64,000 nt of DNA from Stictocephala bisonia (Eukaryota; Arthropoda; Insecta; Hemiptera; Membracidae). The notes beneath the pieces are model-generated. The model did not search any database, was not told the DNA's origin, and was given only the letters and a program-made list of their open reading frames with translations. Location of the stretch: contig JAQJVL010000057.1 of assembly GCA_035578905.1 (NCBI GenBank), forward strand, positions 682,001-746,000, read 5' to 3'. Below are positions 24,197 to 36,919 of this stretch, in pieces (within the stretch, counting starts at the first letter, position 1; every line of letters begins with the position of its first letter). The position numbers were made by a program, and so were the translations under genes.

Positions 24197-25378
24197 GAAT
24201 TTTTATTTTACCATACGAGTATGGTACGTTCGGGGCTACTTATGCTCTCGGGGATAGCAATTACAAAATAGTTATTCATATCTTAATTGTAAATTAAATA
24301 GTACACTACACTAATAATGTTATTATAAACTAAAAACATAGCCTATATACTGTACTTATCTTAATGATATTGTTTTTACAATTACTATAATATTTGCAGG
24401 GTCGTATTTCAGATTCTCATATTGCACGCCCACAAAACTTGTTGCGTGTTTTAAGGTGAATATAATAACCATTTATATTCAACAGTATGACGTGTTTTAA
24501 TGTGTACACTATAAAACTATGCCTTATTTAACTTGTTTAGTTTACATATAGCATTTAGAGTCTGCAGGGGTAAAATGAAATGTCTGTGTTGACTGTAGCG
24601 CTAGTTGGGGTGGTTTGAGTGACAACAACCATAACTACTGGCAAGGAAGTTGGCTAGACGGAAGACATTGTGCAATATGGAACTGACAAGAATTTTAGAT
24701 AATTAACTTAGATAGTTAACTTTACTTTACATTCTAAAATAGTTTTATTTGTAAAAGGGAGGCGTACATTAATTATCATCACAAATAATGACATTATCGT
24801 TTGCACATAATAAGCAAAACATGAACAGAATAAATAAGTAAAATAAATTGTAAAACAAGGAACACTCATTTTCTTAGCCATCAAATTGTTAAAACATCCT
24901 TCATCTCTGAATACTGCCGTTTGCTCTGATGTGAAAGTTCCCTCGCTTTCACCCAGGCGCGCTGTTATCATTGGCTTGAAAGTCTCGGGCGAAAATGTGT
25001 AGTACAACATTTAAACTCACGTGCTACATTTAATATAACGATTACCAGTTCCAAATTTTACTAGACGCTTCATTATAAGCTCCATCAGATATTTCTTTTT
25101 TAATTTTCAAAAAATATGGACTGGTAATGAAATAAAAATAATAAGTTTTGATTTATTAGTTTTTAATCTGTATGAATATGAAAAAGATAAATCAAAATTT
25201 TAAACAGTGGATGTACAAGTATATTTTATACTCGTTCAAATTATGTAAAAATTATAATTGTCCGAACAATTGTTAATTAATGTGCGAGTTCAAATTTAAC
25301 ATTACTCTTATGGGAAATAAATGCAAAATGGCGACTACCATTGCAGACTTCTTGTTGGATGATTTGGTCTTGTCTGTG
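24197..25378. other. Unique DNA without a recognisable gene
   Basis: The longest frame is 100 codons on the reverse strand (24708-25010). Its composition is Phe/Thr/Met-rich in the AT-rich part and I recognise no domain; it could be a fragment of a decayed gene but nothing supports this. A more GC-rich patch lies at 24890-24990. Confidence 0.4.
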
Positions 25379-25713
25379 GTGTCCGGACAATTCGTCCCAC
25401 GGACATTTCGTCCCCCAAGAAAAATGCGGACATTTCGTCCCACTTTGTGGAACGGCTACCTGGGTAGGGTTTGATAAATAGTCTCCAAATATTTCTAAAC
25501 GGACACTTCGTCCCACCTGAGAGAAGGGTTGTAAAAAGGTTAGGTTAGGTTGGGTTAGGTTAGGTTCTCTCAGGGTGGGACGAAGTGTCCGTTTAGAAAT
25601 ATTTGGAGACTAATTATCAAACCCGACCCAGGTAGACACTCCACAGAGTGGGACGGAATGTCTGCATTTTTCTTTGGGGACGAAATGTCCGTGGGACGAA
25701 TTGTCCTGTAATC
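25379..25713. mobile_element. 335-bp foldback element with 10-bp target duplication
   Basis: Two arms of about 150 bp pair across a short loop. Both contain the repeated phrase ACATTTCGTCCC / GGGACGAAATGT. The direct repeat CTTGTCTGTG lies immediately outside both ends (25369-25378 and 25714-25723). The loop holds GGTTAGGTTAGG-type sequence (about 25538-25567), five near-copies of the arthropod telomere motif. A 9-11-bp duplication is usual for Mutator-like elements, so a MULE-derived MITE is the best guess. Overlapping 79- and 64-codon frames are by-products of the hairpin. Confidence 0.85.
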
Positions 25714-26740
<1,027 letters not shown>

Positions 26741-28499
26741 GCGCGCACTGCTACTGCGCACTAAAATTCAGGTAGTCACCGCTATTGCGCACTAAAATTC
26801 AAGTAGTCACCGCTATTGCGCACCTACCCTTCCGAGAACTCTTAGGGGTGGTAAGCAAATGTGAAAATGAAAAACAACTGGTCTGTCAACACGCATTTAT
26901 TGGCGCTGAAGTCGGGGAGTTCTTGTAAACTAAACATTTAATGATTGTTAAATCATATCGACATGCGACTGGTTTATTTATTTAGCGGCCCAATCTTCTT
27001 TTAAGAAAATCCCTTCTCTTACAAGTTTAGTTCAGATTTCGGGAACTTCGTTAGTATTTAGCCACACATATGTGTCTGTTTGCATAGATTTTAGGAATTT
27101 TTAAAATACATGACTATTCGAATGCAGTGAGCTGTTCTTGTTTGACCGCATTATTGTTGTGATTGTAGACTTCAATTATTTAAAGTCATGTTCCATGTAA
27201 CAATTTGCTATCTTACGTGAATGTGGAATAATTTTAGTATGCTACAAAATGCGTACAAAGTGACAACAATTAATTAATTTTCCTAGAGACCTTATATATA
27301 TAGCCTTATTTTTTATAAATCAATTTAATGAAAACAATTAATCAAATCAAGTGAAATCCATACAAAATGCATCGCGTTTAAAGTGCTTCCCTATTATCAG
27401 GCCCACACATCGCTGAATAATGCAACACTACTGCATATGTTACGTGACTAAATAAGAAATATATTTTACTATAAATATGTTTAGTTATAAATAATTAGTT
27501 TACAATTATATGTTTAACTCGTATAATCATTCCACGCAAAAAGTATACATTACTTTGGTTGTTAGGTACATGAAATATTTTATATTCAATACCAATAAAC
27601 TAATTACTCGTTGAAAGTTCAGTTACATTTTTAAGTAAGATTTACTTATTATTAAACTGCTTTATTAATGAAAGATCAGATCGTGTGTCAGACAAAACGA
27701 CATTCTACAACCAATCTAATATGTGGAAAGTTTTCAGGACGACTTGTAAGCTAAGGTACTGTAGCGTTATGAATTTGTCATAAATACATTTTAATTTCTT
27801 TGTATTGCAAAGCCTATACTATACTTATTACCACATTCCAAAAGTCACCTTAGATAAAAAACATAGAATACCTCTGGTCATCACAATTTGTTGCCTATCC
27901 ATATAAAAAAATATTATTTATTAGTAAAAAATATATTAAGCAAAGCAAACATTATTTTTTTTAACCAAAATAATTCACTGATATAAAATCATAGTACCAC
28001 ATTTCACTCCATAGTGATTATCTGTTGACCCATGACAAAATGTCATCACATTTAAATAAAATATTCACAACAGTAATTTTAAAAGACTAATTAAAATATT
28101 TGATCTACTGATCCCCAACATTGTATTTTATTATTATATCCAAGAGTATGCAGAGGAATATTTGTTCTGTTTTCAACAGAAAGTATTGTGCAAGCTCATA
28201 CTCATGCTCGTTATTGTAGTGAAAGCAGAGGAGTGAAAATACAAACGGCCAAAACAAAACACAGGCACTATTCGTCATCCCGCAACAAGCCAAGGAAGAG
28301 TTTAAAGTGGGGGTAAGATTTTGATGTTCTAAAATTGAACCTGTGTGGATTGTAAGAAAGGCATAAGTGACGAATTCCAGAGCTATTACGGTGGACGCTG
28401 AGGACTCAGGTACCTGCTTGGGTCAAGTGCGCAATAGCGGCGAGGAGGTTGGGGAACCCTTTTGGGGATTAGTGATTGGTGCGCAATATCGGTGCACCG
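26741..28499. mobile_element. 1.76-kb non-autonomous DNA transposon with 8-bp target duplication
   Basis: The octamer GAAAATTG stands directly outside both ends (26733-26740 and 28500-28507). The 21-bp inverted ends agree at 15 positions and share TTGCGCAC/CTGCGCAC. The subterminal motif CCGCTATTGCGCAC occurs twice just inside the left end at a 31-bp spacing, and once inverted near the right end (28428-28441); variants of it form both tips. Such repeated subterminal motifs are often transposase-binding sites. The interior is AT-rich, with only a 62-codon reverse frame at 28105-28293, so no transposase is encoded. An 8-bp duplication fits hAT, P or Merlin; the tips do not match the usual hAT CAGNG, so the superfamily is open. 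Confidence 0.75.
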
Positions 28500-28652
28500 G
28501 AAAATTGTATTCTAAATAAAAATGTCACAATAATATTGACTTTTTCTTCCAAGAAAAGATATTTCATACTTTTTTCACCAAAGATAATTTACTACTTTTA
28601 AAGGAAAGTACCTATGAGTCCGAGGTACAGAGCTGTGTCACGATATTAAATC

Positions 28653-28800
28653 AAATAAATTGTTTATTTCCATTGATCAATATTTACATTGAAATAGGAA
28701 TTGTCAACGCATACATAACTAACAGGAATTTGCAGGGGTTCTGTTAGTTATAAGACCAGAGGTTCTATTGTCTGGAACTTGATAAGAAGGAGAAAACTTG
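28653..28800 (-). pseudogene. Possible LINE 3' end (UTR only)
   Basis: On the reverse strand this reads as an AT-rich 3' UTR ending in AATAAACAATTTATTTGATT, a signal and tail of the type seen at the 3' end of the LINE at 7869. No coding remnant is visible upstream, so the call is weak. Confidence 0.3.
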
Positions 28801-29628
28801 AGAATGTAAAGCGGATATATTCATGATCGAAAATCTTGAAATTTATTTTTTATTAGATCCAAATACTTTTATAACATCCAATAATCATATTCAGAGTTAT
28901 TAAGTTTTTAATTCTAATAATTCTATCAGCTTTGTCTGGTTAATTTGCACCCACACGTGTGTCACATGAATTTTATGATTGCATGAAATTATCTCTCACA
29001 ACACCGGACTTAACAAAGTTCAGTAATGAAGCTGCAGATTAGTCTTATGAGAACTTCGACAACTCTTTTATTTATCATTGGATTTTCTCCGATCTTAAAC
29101 CACTCTTTAGACGAGTTTTGAGAGCTCTTCATTAGTGTTGTTAATCATTCTGGTAAATATTTATACCGATTAATTGTGTCATATGTAGAAGTAGGAAACG
29201 AAATCTCTTGATGTATGCTCGCGTACAGGAAACCCGTTAAGAGTCTGCAGAGTATTTCGGCCATGTTGTTTTTAATCCCACAAGAATCTATATTTGCGAT
29301 TGTTGTTGTTTGTGAATCTATATTTTTTCGTTATTTATAGAGCAAAAGTTGTGTATGAGGTGTCATTTTAAACGTCTCAAAATTGCGCATTGGGGTTGCT
29401 TTTGATATAGTGAATTCATACTCAAATATTTTTTCTATAAAACTAATTAGGAATTTTCAAAGCAATTCTATCGTACAATTTCATTTTTTATCAAATGTAA
29501 TTTATTTGTGAAAAATCCGTTTATAAACAACTTTTTTATTTGGATACGCGTGATGTCAGGTTCGAAAATAAATTGTTCCTACGTGATTAAAATCAACATC
29601 AACATTTACAAACTCCTAAACGAATCTT
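28801..29628. other. AT-rich DNA without a recognisable gene
   Basis: Only short frames occur (60 codons at 29508-29690, running into the MITE). Nothing else is supported. Confidence 0.5.
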
Positions 29629-30001
29629 GGATTTTTTCCGTTATACGTATACCACTATTTAATGTCGAATTATATGCTTTTTCATTATAAGTATTATATT
29701 TATGTAAGTAAGTTACCTTATTATGTTGATGGAGGTGGCCAATACTCGGCCTTTTCCGTTATGTGTCAGCAATCCCAATACATCGAGGCCGCCCATATAC
29801 ATCGCGCCGTGGCAGTTATGGTTAGGTTAGGTTATTATATTGTAGAATGAACCTGTAATTTGTAAAAACATTCTACAATAGGCTATGCTAACCTAACCTA
29901 ACCATAACTGCCGCGGCGCGATGTATATGGAAATATTTTGGGATTGCTGACACATAACGGGAAAGATTTAAATAGTGGTATACGTATAACGGAAAAGATC
30001 C
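29629..30001. mobile_element. 373-bp foldback MITE, family M copy 2
   Basis: The perfect octamer CGAATCTT flanks both ends (29621-29628 and 30002-30009). The inverted ends begin GGATTTTTTCCGTTATACG (left) and GGATCTTTTCCGTTATACG (right) and pair on through ATACCACTATTTAA. A second inverted pair starts inside at 29748 (CCTTTTCCGTTATGTGTCAG) and about 29965, and continues to the centre, so about 85 bp of the left side are unpaired. GGTTAGGTTAGG and its complement face each other near the loop. It shares ends and the core TAACCTAACCATAA with copy 1. Confidence 0.88.
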
Positions 30002-30009
30002 CGAATCTT

Positions 30010-31499
30010 TTTGTAGAGTTTTATTTTGCTTTTATTTTTTGTACGTACGAACATTTGCTATTATTGATAATTCAGATTAAAAACAGGAGAAACTAAGATT
30101 TAAAATGTTGTGTCATTATAGCTATATAGTATTATTACTAAATAAATATTAAATACGTCTCCTAAAAATGTATGTCACATTTAATTTTAGAATCTGAAAC
30201 AACTAGAAACGTACAATTTTCAAATTTACTAATTTACATGTTAACGTTTCTGATGGAAGGTGGCTAGTTTATATGTTTAAACCTAAATTTGATGTAATTT
30301 ACATAAAATGTCTGTTCATATTTTGTTAATCTACGAAATACTTGCTCAACATGCCCCATCAACTTGTGCAAAATACCAACACTCGGTCTGGACTTACTAA
30401 TGAGTTTAAATTATCTAATAGTATAGAGACAAAAACTAGGTAGAAAAACTGTTTGTATAACCTTAATAATTAATTCACGAGCAGCTGGTAATTCAAGATA
30501 AAACCCACAATAAACAAAGTATTTTACCCTGCATTGCCTCTGGATACAGCACAGGAGGTCACAGAGTAATTAAAGTATGTTAGTTTTAGTTTTAGGGGTG
30601 TTTTTATAGTATAATGAAACTGTTTTAAAATTATAATCTTTGAAGGTGTTGTAAATTCTGTTCCAGTTTAATGTTATGATATGCATTTTATTTGTATTAT
30701 TCGATAATTATAATTGTTGGTATGTTGGTACATCTATTGTCTGTACAATACCTAAGTAAAAATGTGTCTAAGTGTCTTAAAATCCGATTAATTTAATTCA
30801 GCAGAGGATACAAATAAGTCAACGACACTTAATTAAAAATGCTATTTTATCAAAGCATTATTGTTTGGTTACGAGTTGGAATAGGTAAAACGAAAAATAT
30901 GAGGTTGTAAACGTCATCAAATGTTGTTCCCTTCTTCATTTCTAACCTGTTTCCTTTGTCAACTCTTTCAAGGTGTTTATGGTTGCTCATACACTTCTGT
31001 TACGACAACCTTCTTGAGTCACCCTTCATACTCTAGTAAAGGCGAAATAGCATGACCAATACAAATAAACAGTTCCTCCTATTTTCCCAACAGAAAGTTA
31101 GTTACACATTATTTAGGTTTTTTTATATATGAATTAGATAAAACTTAAAATAAATGTTTTTGATATTATATTCTTCAATATGTAGTAGGAGTAAATTTTT
31201 TTGAAGTATATTGTATTTTAAATTGCGTATAATTGCAGTACTGCCAACAAATTTGATTAAAAAATATCTGTAATCTCAAGTGCTAATAAGAGGTCAAAAT
31301 GTTCAAATATTTATAAAATTCTAAAACTGGAATTTTATATCAATAAGATCAGTCGTTAGATAAAATCTCGATTATAATTAATATGTTGCAACTATAGCAT
31401 GTAAAAACTTGACAGCTGTTATTCTTCCTTTCAAGGAGATTCTCAGATCCCTGATTGTTTTATTCTCAGATAAAATATATGTTCTTTGTAAAATAGTAC
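30010..31499. other. AT-rich DNA without a recognisable gene
   Basis: No frame reaches 60 codons and I see no repeat or RNA gene. Confidence 0.5.
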
Positions 31500-33085
31500 G
31501 TTTACTTAATAAATGTATAACCCTTTATACCAAGAAGTAGATCCCATAAAACTTTATATGCAATATTTTAAATTCTTTTGTTAAGGTTTATGAACGTCTA
31601 TTGTACAAACAGATATTTCCTGTGGTAAAATTTAAAATAAGTCCCAACCAACATGGCTTTCTGCCTGGGTGTTCTCCAGCAACTAACTTGATGACATTTA
31701 CTTTTCATATATCATCTGAACTGGATCTTGGCGTTAGAATGGATGATATATACACAGACTTTTCCAAAACTCTTGATAAGGTGAACCATGATATTTTGTT
31801 ACAAAAATTATTTGGTATAGCTATTTCTGTTAAATCTTTTGGTTTGTTAACATCATATTTGAAAAATCGTTTTTAGTTTGTTTCAGTTTGTCATTATAAT
31901 TCGTATAATTATTTAAGCCGTTCTGGCGTACCACAAGGATCTAATTTAGGTCCTCTTCTCTTCCTGATTTGTATTAATGACCTTTCGAATTGCATAACTG
32001 ACTCTAAATGTTTGTACAGACCAATTAAAGTTAATACTGACACTCATCTTTTGCAGATGTCAGCTGATCAGCTTTACTCATGGTGTTCTTCTAATAAGCT
32101 ATATCTTAATGTTAATGAATGTTTTTCTATGGCTTATTCCCGGAAGAAGATTTAAACCCAACAATTTAAAACATTAATAACACTCCACTGATGCTGGTTA
32201 GTATAATCAAAGATTTGGGCGTGTTTTTCGATTCAAGTCTTAAGATTTTGCGATCATGTAAATTATGTATTGACTGATTCTTATAGGCTTTTGGGGTTCA
32301 TGAAAAGAATTATGGGTCCAATTAGAAATGTTGATGTAATTTTAAAAGTATATTTCTCGATAGTTGGAAGTAAAGTAGAATACTGCTCGGTAGTTTGGAA
32401 TTCCTTACCAAATTACGACAGTGACACGTTGGAAATAGTTCAAAATAAATTATTACGATATCTATATTTTAAACAGTTTAATCTTACTTGTCCGCTGGAT
32501 TATTCAACAACAATATTACGAAGTATTTTTCCGTGACTAAATTAGCTGTGCGTAGAGAATTTTTCATGATATTTATAAAGGCTTAAGTAACGGCATTGAT
32601 AGTCATTTTTTGCTTAGTAATATTTATTTGTTTGTACCTTATCGTAACGTTAGATCATCCAACACATTCTTATTGCCGATGTGTAAAACTGTATCTCATT
32701 ATAATTTTCCATTTTTTAAAGCTTTGAGGGTAATTAGTTTTTATCAATCCGTAGCTGATATTGTTTAATGATAGTATTACAGTTTACCTAAATAAATGTG
32801 GTAACCATAGGGTTTAATAAAAGTTATTTTGTATAATTTTATAATAATATTAGTTTAATTTGTATTAGTCGAGCAAAATTGTGTACATAGAATATTTCAT
32901 TAATATGTTTAAATACAAATAGATGAAGTTTATAGGATTATATTATTGAAGCTGCCAGCTTGTTTATTTTAATTTATGTTGTTCATTGTCATAATTTAGT
33001 TTCTTAAAGTAATTTTGTTAAGACAGCTGTATTTTAATTATTATTCTGTAGCTATCATGAAAAATACTTGAATAAATAAATAAAA
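31500..33085 (+). pseudogene. Non-LTR retrotransposon (Jockey/CR1-like), 5'-truncated and decayed
   Basis: The readable part starts at about 31563 with LNSFVKVYERLLYKQ, then FKISPNQHGFLPGCSPATNL and the DDIYTDFSKTLDKVNHD block, all typical of the reverse transcriptase. After a stop at 31874 the same frame resumes with SGVPQGSNLGPLLFLICIND. The catalytic FADD box expected about 20 residues later is missing: SKC runs straight into LYRPIKV near 32006, so about seven or eight codons were deleted. The thumb and C-terminal part are recognisable at 32200-32540 (DSYRLLGFMKRI, VEYCSVVWNSL), with frameshifts and stops. A 3' UTR ends in AATAAATAAATAAA near 33085. It is a dead copy, older than the one at 7869. 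The left limit is uncertain because no clear insertion point is visible. Confidence 0.88.
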
Positions 33086-33657
33086 TCAAAGCTTTATATT
33101 TTGTTACTCAAGTTACCACCTATATATACAATTTAGGTTTTAAATTATGTTTTAAAAATTTGTACTTTTTGCAATGTTCCTTAAGGGTGTTATAGAATGG
33201 TACTTGTAATCCACACACTGACACATACATATGAACAATATAGACTATACGTATCGTTTGATAATCCAATAAGGCTCCGGAGTCTAGTTGGAAGACTGCG
33301 GGGTGTAAATGAGTTGGCAGACTAAGTTTATGGGAGCGAGGCATAAGTTGGCAAGCCGCAAGGTTCTGGATTACCATCTCCCCGTAGTTACACGGGTATT
33401 GTGGTTAGAGGGAGGCGGCGTGCTTTGTGCTGACTTGTTAGGGTCATGTGAAACCTAGTAAGAACTAGGAATTTATCGTCCCGTCTAGTCGTCCTGTATC
33501 ATAGGTTACTCTGTGTATTTAATAAAATAAGAGATTAGAGGAACTAGTATGGTCGTTTGATATCGCTAGTTTTAACATTACTATAAACAAGACTCGGTAT
33601 TTATATTGGAGGTGTAAGGTAATTTTAAAAATTGTTAGTGGTTTACTGTGATCATTT
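33086..33657. other. Unique DNA without a recognisable gene
   Basis: An 85-codon reverse frame (33120-33377) covers a more balanced patch at 33260-33400 but has no domain that I recognise. Confidence 0.45.
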
Positions 33658-34645
33658 AGAGGAGAGACCATGCTTATTCTCAGTTTAGTCTTGGCGTTTT
33701 AAATCATTCCCATGCGTATTCTCGGCGGCTATTTCAGCCGGAAAGGAACTTTATGCTTTCTCAATTTATTTTCGGCGACATAAATCGCTTGCAGAGGAAC
33801 CGATTGCGGTGTTATCAATTTAGTCTTGACGACTAAAATCACCCGTAGGGGTGACCACGCGTATTCTCAATTTAGGCTGGTGGTGTTTTCAGCCGGAGGG
33901 GAACATTATGTTTACTCTGTTTATTTTCGTCCGATAAATTCACTCGGAGGGGAATCTTGCGTATTCTCAATTTAGCCTGGTGGTGTTTTCAGCCGGAGGG
34001 GAATATTATGTTTTCTCAGTTTATTTTCGTCTGATAAATTCACTTGGAGGGGAATCTTGCGTATTCTTAATTTAGTCTCGACGGCTGAATTCACTAGGAG
34101 GGGAATCTTGCGTATTCTCAATTTAGGCTGGTGGTGTTTTCAGCCGGAGGGGAACATTATGTTTTCTCTGTTTATTTTCGTCTGATAAATTCACTCGGAG
34201 GGGAATCTTGCGTATTCTCAATTTAGGCTGGTGGTGTTTTCAGCCGGAGGGGAATATTATGTTTTCTCAGTTTATATTCGTCTGATAAATTCACTCGGAG
34301 GGGAATCTTGCGTATTCTCAATTTAGTATCGACGGCTGAATTCACTGGGAGGGGAATCTCGCGTATTCTCAAGTTAGTCTCGGCGGCTGAATTCACTCGG
34401 AGGGGAATCTCGCGTATTCTCAAGTTAGTCTCGACGGCTGAATTCACTAGGAGGGGAATCTTGCGTATTCTCAATTTAGTCTCGACGGCTGAATTCACTA
34501 GGAGGAGGGCATGCTTATTCTTAAGTTAGTTTCGGTGGGCGTCTGAAGTCCACTAGGAGAAAAATCTTGCGATTTCTTCTCAGTGTAGTTTCGGCTGAAA
34601 TCACGGGGAGGGGGGGTGTATTCTCAAGTTAAATCTCGTCGGCTT
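33658..34645. repeat. About 51-bp minisatellite, partly organised as 100-bp dimers
   Basis: The unit has landmarks GGAGGGGAATCTTGCGTATT, CTCAATTTAGTCTCGACGGC and TGAATTCACT. From about 33860 to 34300 two unit types alternate: one with TTTAGGCTGGTGGTGTTTTC, one with TATGTTTTCTCAGTTTATTT. This gives a repeat of about 100 bp. From 34300 to 34500 only the first kind of 51-bp unit is tandem. The outer units are diverged. Because 51 is a multiple of three, open frames appear on both strands (91 codons reverse at 34223-34498; 73 forward at 34308-34529), which argues that neither is a gene. Confidence 0.92.
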
Positions 34646-35440
34646 AACATCCTTCAGTTAGCAAACTTTCAAAAGTAATAATTTATAAACCTAAATTAGA
34701 TTGGCTGGTGTAGATTGATTGTTCTTTTTTGTTAACAGATAAAATAGAACCCTCTCCATGGATATATGGCTATAAAACGCAGGCCAGAATTGTGAGCCAA
34801 TAAAAGGTGTTGAGAGTTCACATTTGGCTATATGAATATATGAGCAAGAGTATGACTAATGGAGGGTTCTCAGGCAGACGGTTGGCGGCTGTCCAGCCAG
34901 TCTTGTTGTCACTTCTTTCCCCCAAACAGTTAATGGAAATATATGTGACCTCAACAATCATGGGTTACAAATAACATATTTACTCTTGTCCAAAAACAAT
35001 TTATAAATCCGTAAAACTCTTAATAAAATACTTGGTAGTGGTATGTGTTTAAAACACGCGTACTACAGTTTACTAGACACTACATAAATATATAATGAAA
35101 GAAAGAATTGAATTACGTGGCTTTATTATTGTTGAGACGAGACGGGCAAAAATAGATTGAATGCGACGTGAATCTAAGAGGTACGAACAGATTAGATGCA
35201 TGGATTATAATAAGGAGCTAGAGACAGACATTAACAGGAGAGGCGAAGAGAACGGATTGAGAACACTTTATAGAAGAGAATAACTGCGGCTAGCTTGGAT
35301 TGCAAGTACTTGTGTAGAAGGTTGTCTATAATGACCCATTTTACAACTGCAGTACAACAATCTTCTCAATAATTGAACATTTTGTATGATGGACAAAATG
35401 TGGGAAGGACAGGAATCCATGTTTGTTTAATTAATTGCAG
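34646..35440. other. Unique DNA without a recognisable gene
   Basis: GGCTATAAAACGCAGG near 34768 resembles a TATA box, but no open frame of 60 codons lies downstream before the 12-bp array, so I do not call a promoter. Confidence 0.4.
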
Positions 35441-36919
35441 TTATATAGCCTGTTATATAGCTATATAGCCTGTTATATAGCCTGCTATATAGCCTGTTAT
35501 ATAGCCTGCTATATAGCCTGTTATATAGCCTGCTATATAGCCTGTTATATAGCCTTTTATATAGCCTGTTATATAGCCTGTTACATAGCCTTCTACATAG
35601 CCTGTTATATAGCCTGCTACATAGCCTGTTATATAGCCTGCTACATAGCCTGTTACATAGCCTGTTATATAGCCTGCTATATAGTCTGCTATATAGCCTG
35701 TTATATAGCCTGCTATATAGCCTGTTATATAGCCTGCTATATAGCCTGTTATATAGCCTTTTATATAGCCTGCTATATAGCCTGCTATATAGCCTGTTAT
35801 GTAGCCTGCTATATAGCCTGTTATATTTCCTGTTATATAGCCTTTTATATAGCCTGTTATATAGCCTGCTATATAGCCTGTTATATAGCCTGCTATATAG
35901 CCTGTTATATAGCCTGCTATATAGTCTGTTATGTAGCCTGCTATATAGCCTGCTATATAGCCTGTTATATTGCCTGTTATATAGCCTTTTATATAGCCTG
36001 TTATATAGCCTGCTATATAGCCTGTTATATAGCCTGCTATATAGCCTGTTATATAGCCTGCTATATAGCCTGTTATATAGCCTGCTATATAGCCTGTTAT
36101 ATAGCCTGCTATATAGCCTGTTATATAGCCTGCTATATAGCCTGTTATATAGCCTGTTATATAGCCTGTTACATAGCCTGTTATATAGCCTGCTACATAG
36201 CCTGTTATATAGCCTGCTACATAGCCTGTTACATAGCCTGTTATATAGCCTGCTATATAGCCTGTTTTATATAGCCTGCTATATAGCCTGCTATATAGCC
36301 TGCTACATAGCCTGTTATATAGCCTGCTACATAGCCTGTTATATAGCCTGCTACATAGCCTGTTACATAGCCTGTTATATAGCCTGTTATATAGCCTGCT
36401 ATATAGCCTGCTATATAGCCTGTTATATAGCCTGCTATATATCCTGTTATATAGCCTGCTATATAGCCTGCTATATAGCCTGTTATATAGCCTGCTATAT
36501 AGCCTGTTATATAGCCTGTTATATAGCCTGTTATATAGCCTGCTATATAGCCGCTACATAGCCTGTTATATAGCCTGCTACATAGCCTGTTACATAGCCT
36601 GTTATATAGCCTGCTATATAGCCTGTTATATAGCCTGCTATATAGCCTGTTATATAGCCTGCAATATAGCCTGTTATATAGCCTGTTATATAGCCTGCTA
36701 CATAGCCTGTTATATAGCCTGCTACATAGCCTGTTACATAGCCTGCTACATAGCCTGTTACATAGCCTGTTATATAGCCTGCTATATAGCCTGTTATATA
36801 GCCTGCTATATAGCCTGCTATATAGCCTGCTATATAGCCTGTTATATAGCCTGCTATATAGCCTGTTATATAGCCTGTTATATAGCCTGCTATATAGCCT
36901 GTTATATAGTTATATAGCC
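35441..36919. repeat. 12-bp minisatellite, about 120 units
   Basis: The unit TATATAGCCTGT/C repeats with almost constant 12-bp phase for 1.48 kb. Variation is mostly at two positions (T or C after CCTG, and TATATAG or TACATAG). Units ending in T and in C tend to alternate, giving a 24-bp periodicity. Because 12 is a multiple of three and the unit lacks in-frame stops, a 279-codon forward frame and a 143-codon reverse frame exist; their Tyr-Ile-Ala-Cys and Tyr-Ile-Ala/Thr-Gly repeats are a consequence of the array. Phase breaks near 36265 and 36552 end the forward frame and start the reverse one. Confidence 0.97.

Noticed and set aside
24708..25010. 100-codon reverse frame
   Set aside because: No domain, AT-rich random-like composition, no supporting splice or promoter signals.
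25538..25567. Interstitial telomere
   Set aside because: Only about five imperfect TTAGG units, lying in the loop of a foldback element; too short and better explained as part of the transposon.
34223..34529. Repeat proteins on both strands in the 51-bp minisatellite
   Set aside because: Overlapping frames on opposite strands of a repeat with a period divisible by three.
34765..34800. TATA-box promoter
   Set aside because: A single TATAAAA match in AT-rich DNA with no gene downstream.
35435..36274. 279-codon open frame with Tyr-Ile-Ala-Cys repeats
   Set aside because: It is the 12-bp array read in one phase; the reverse strand is also open (36543-36974), and nothing outside the array belongs to the frame.
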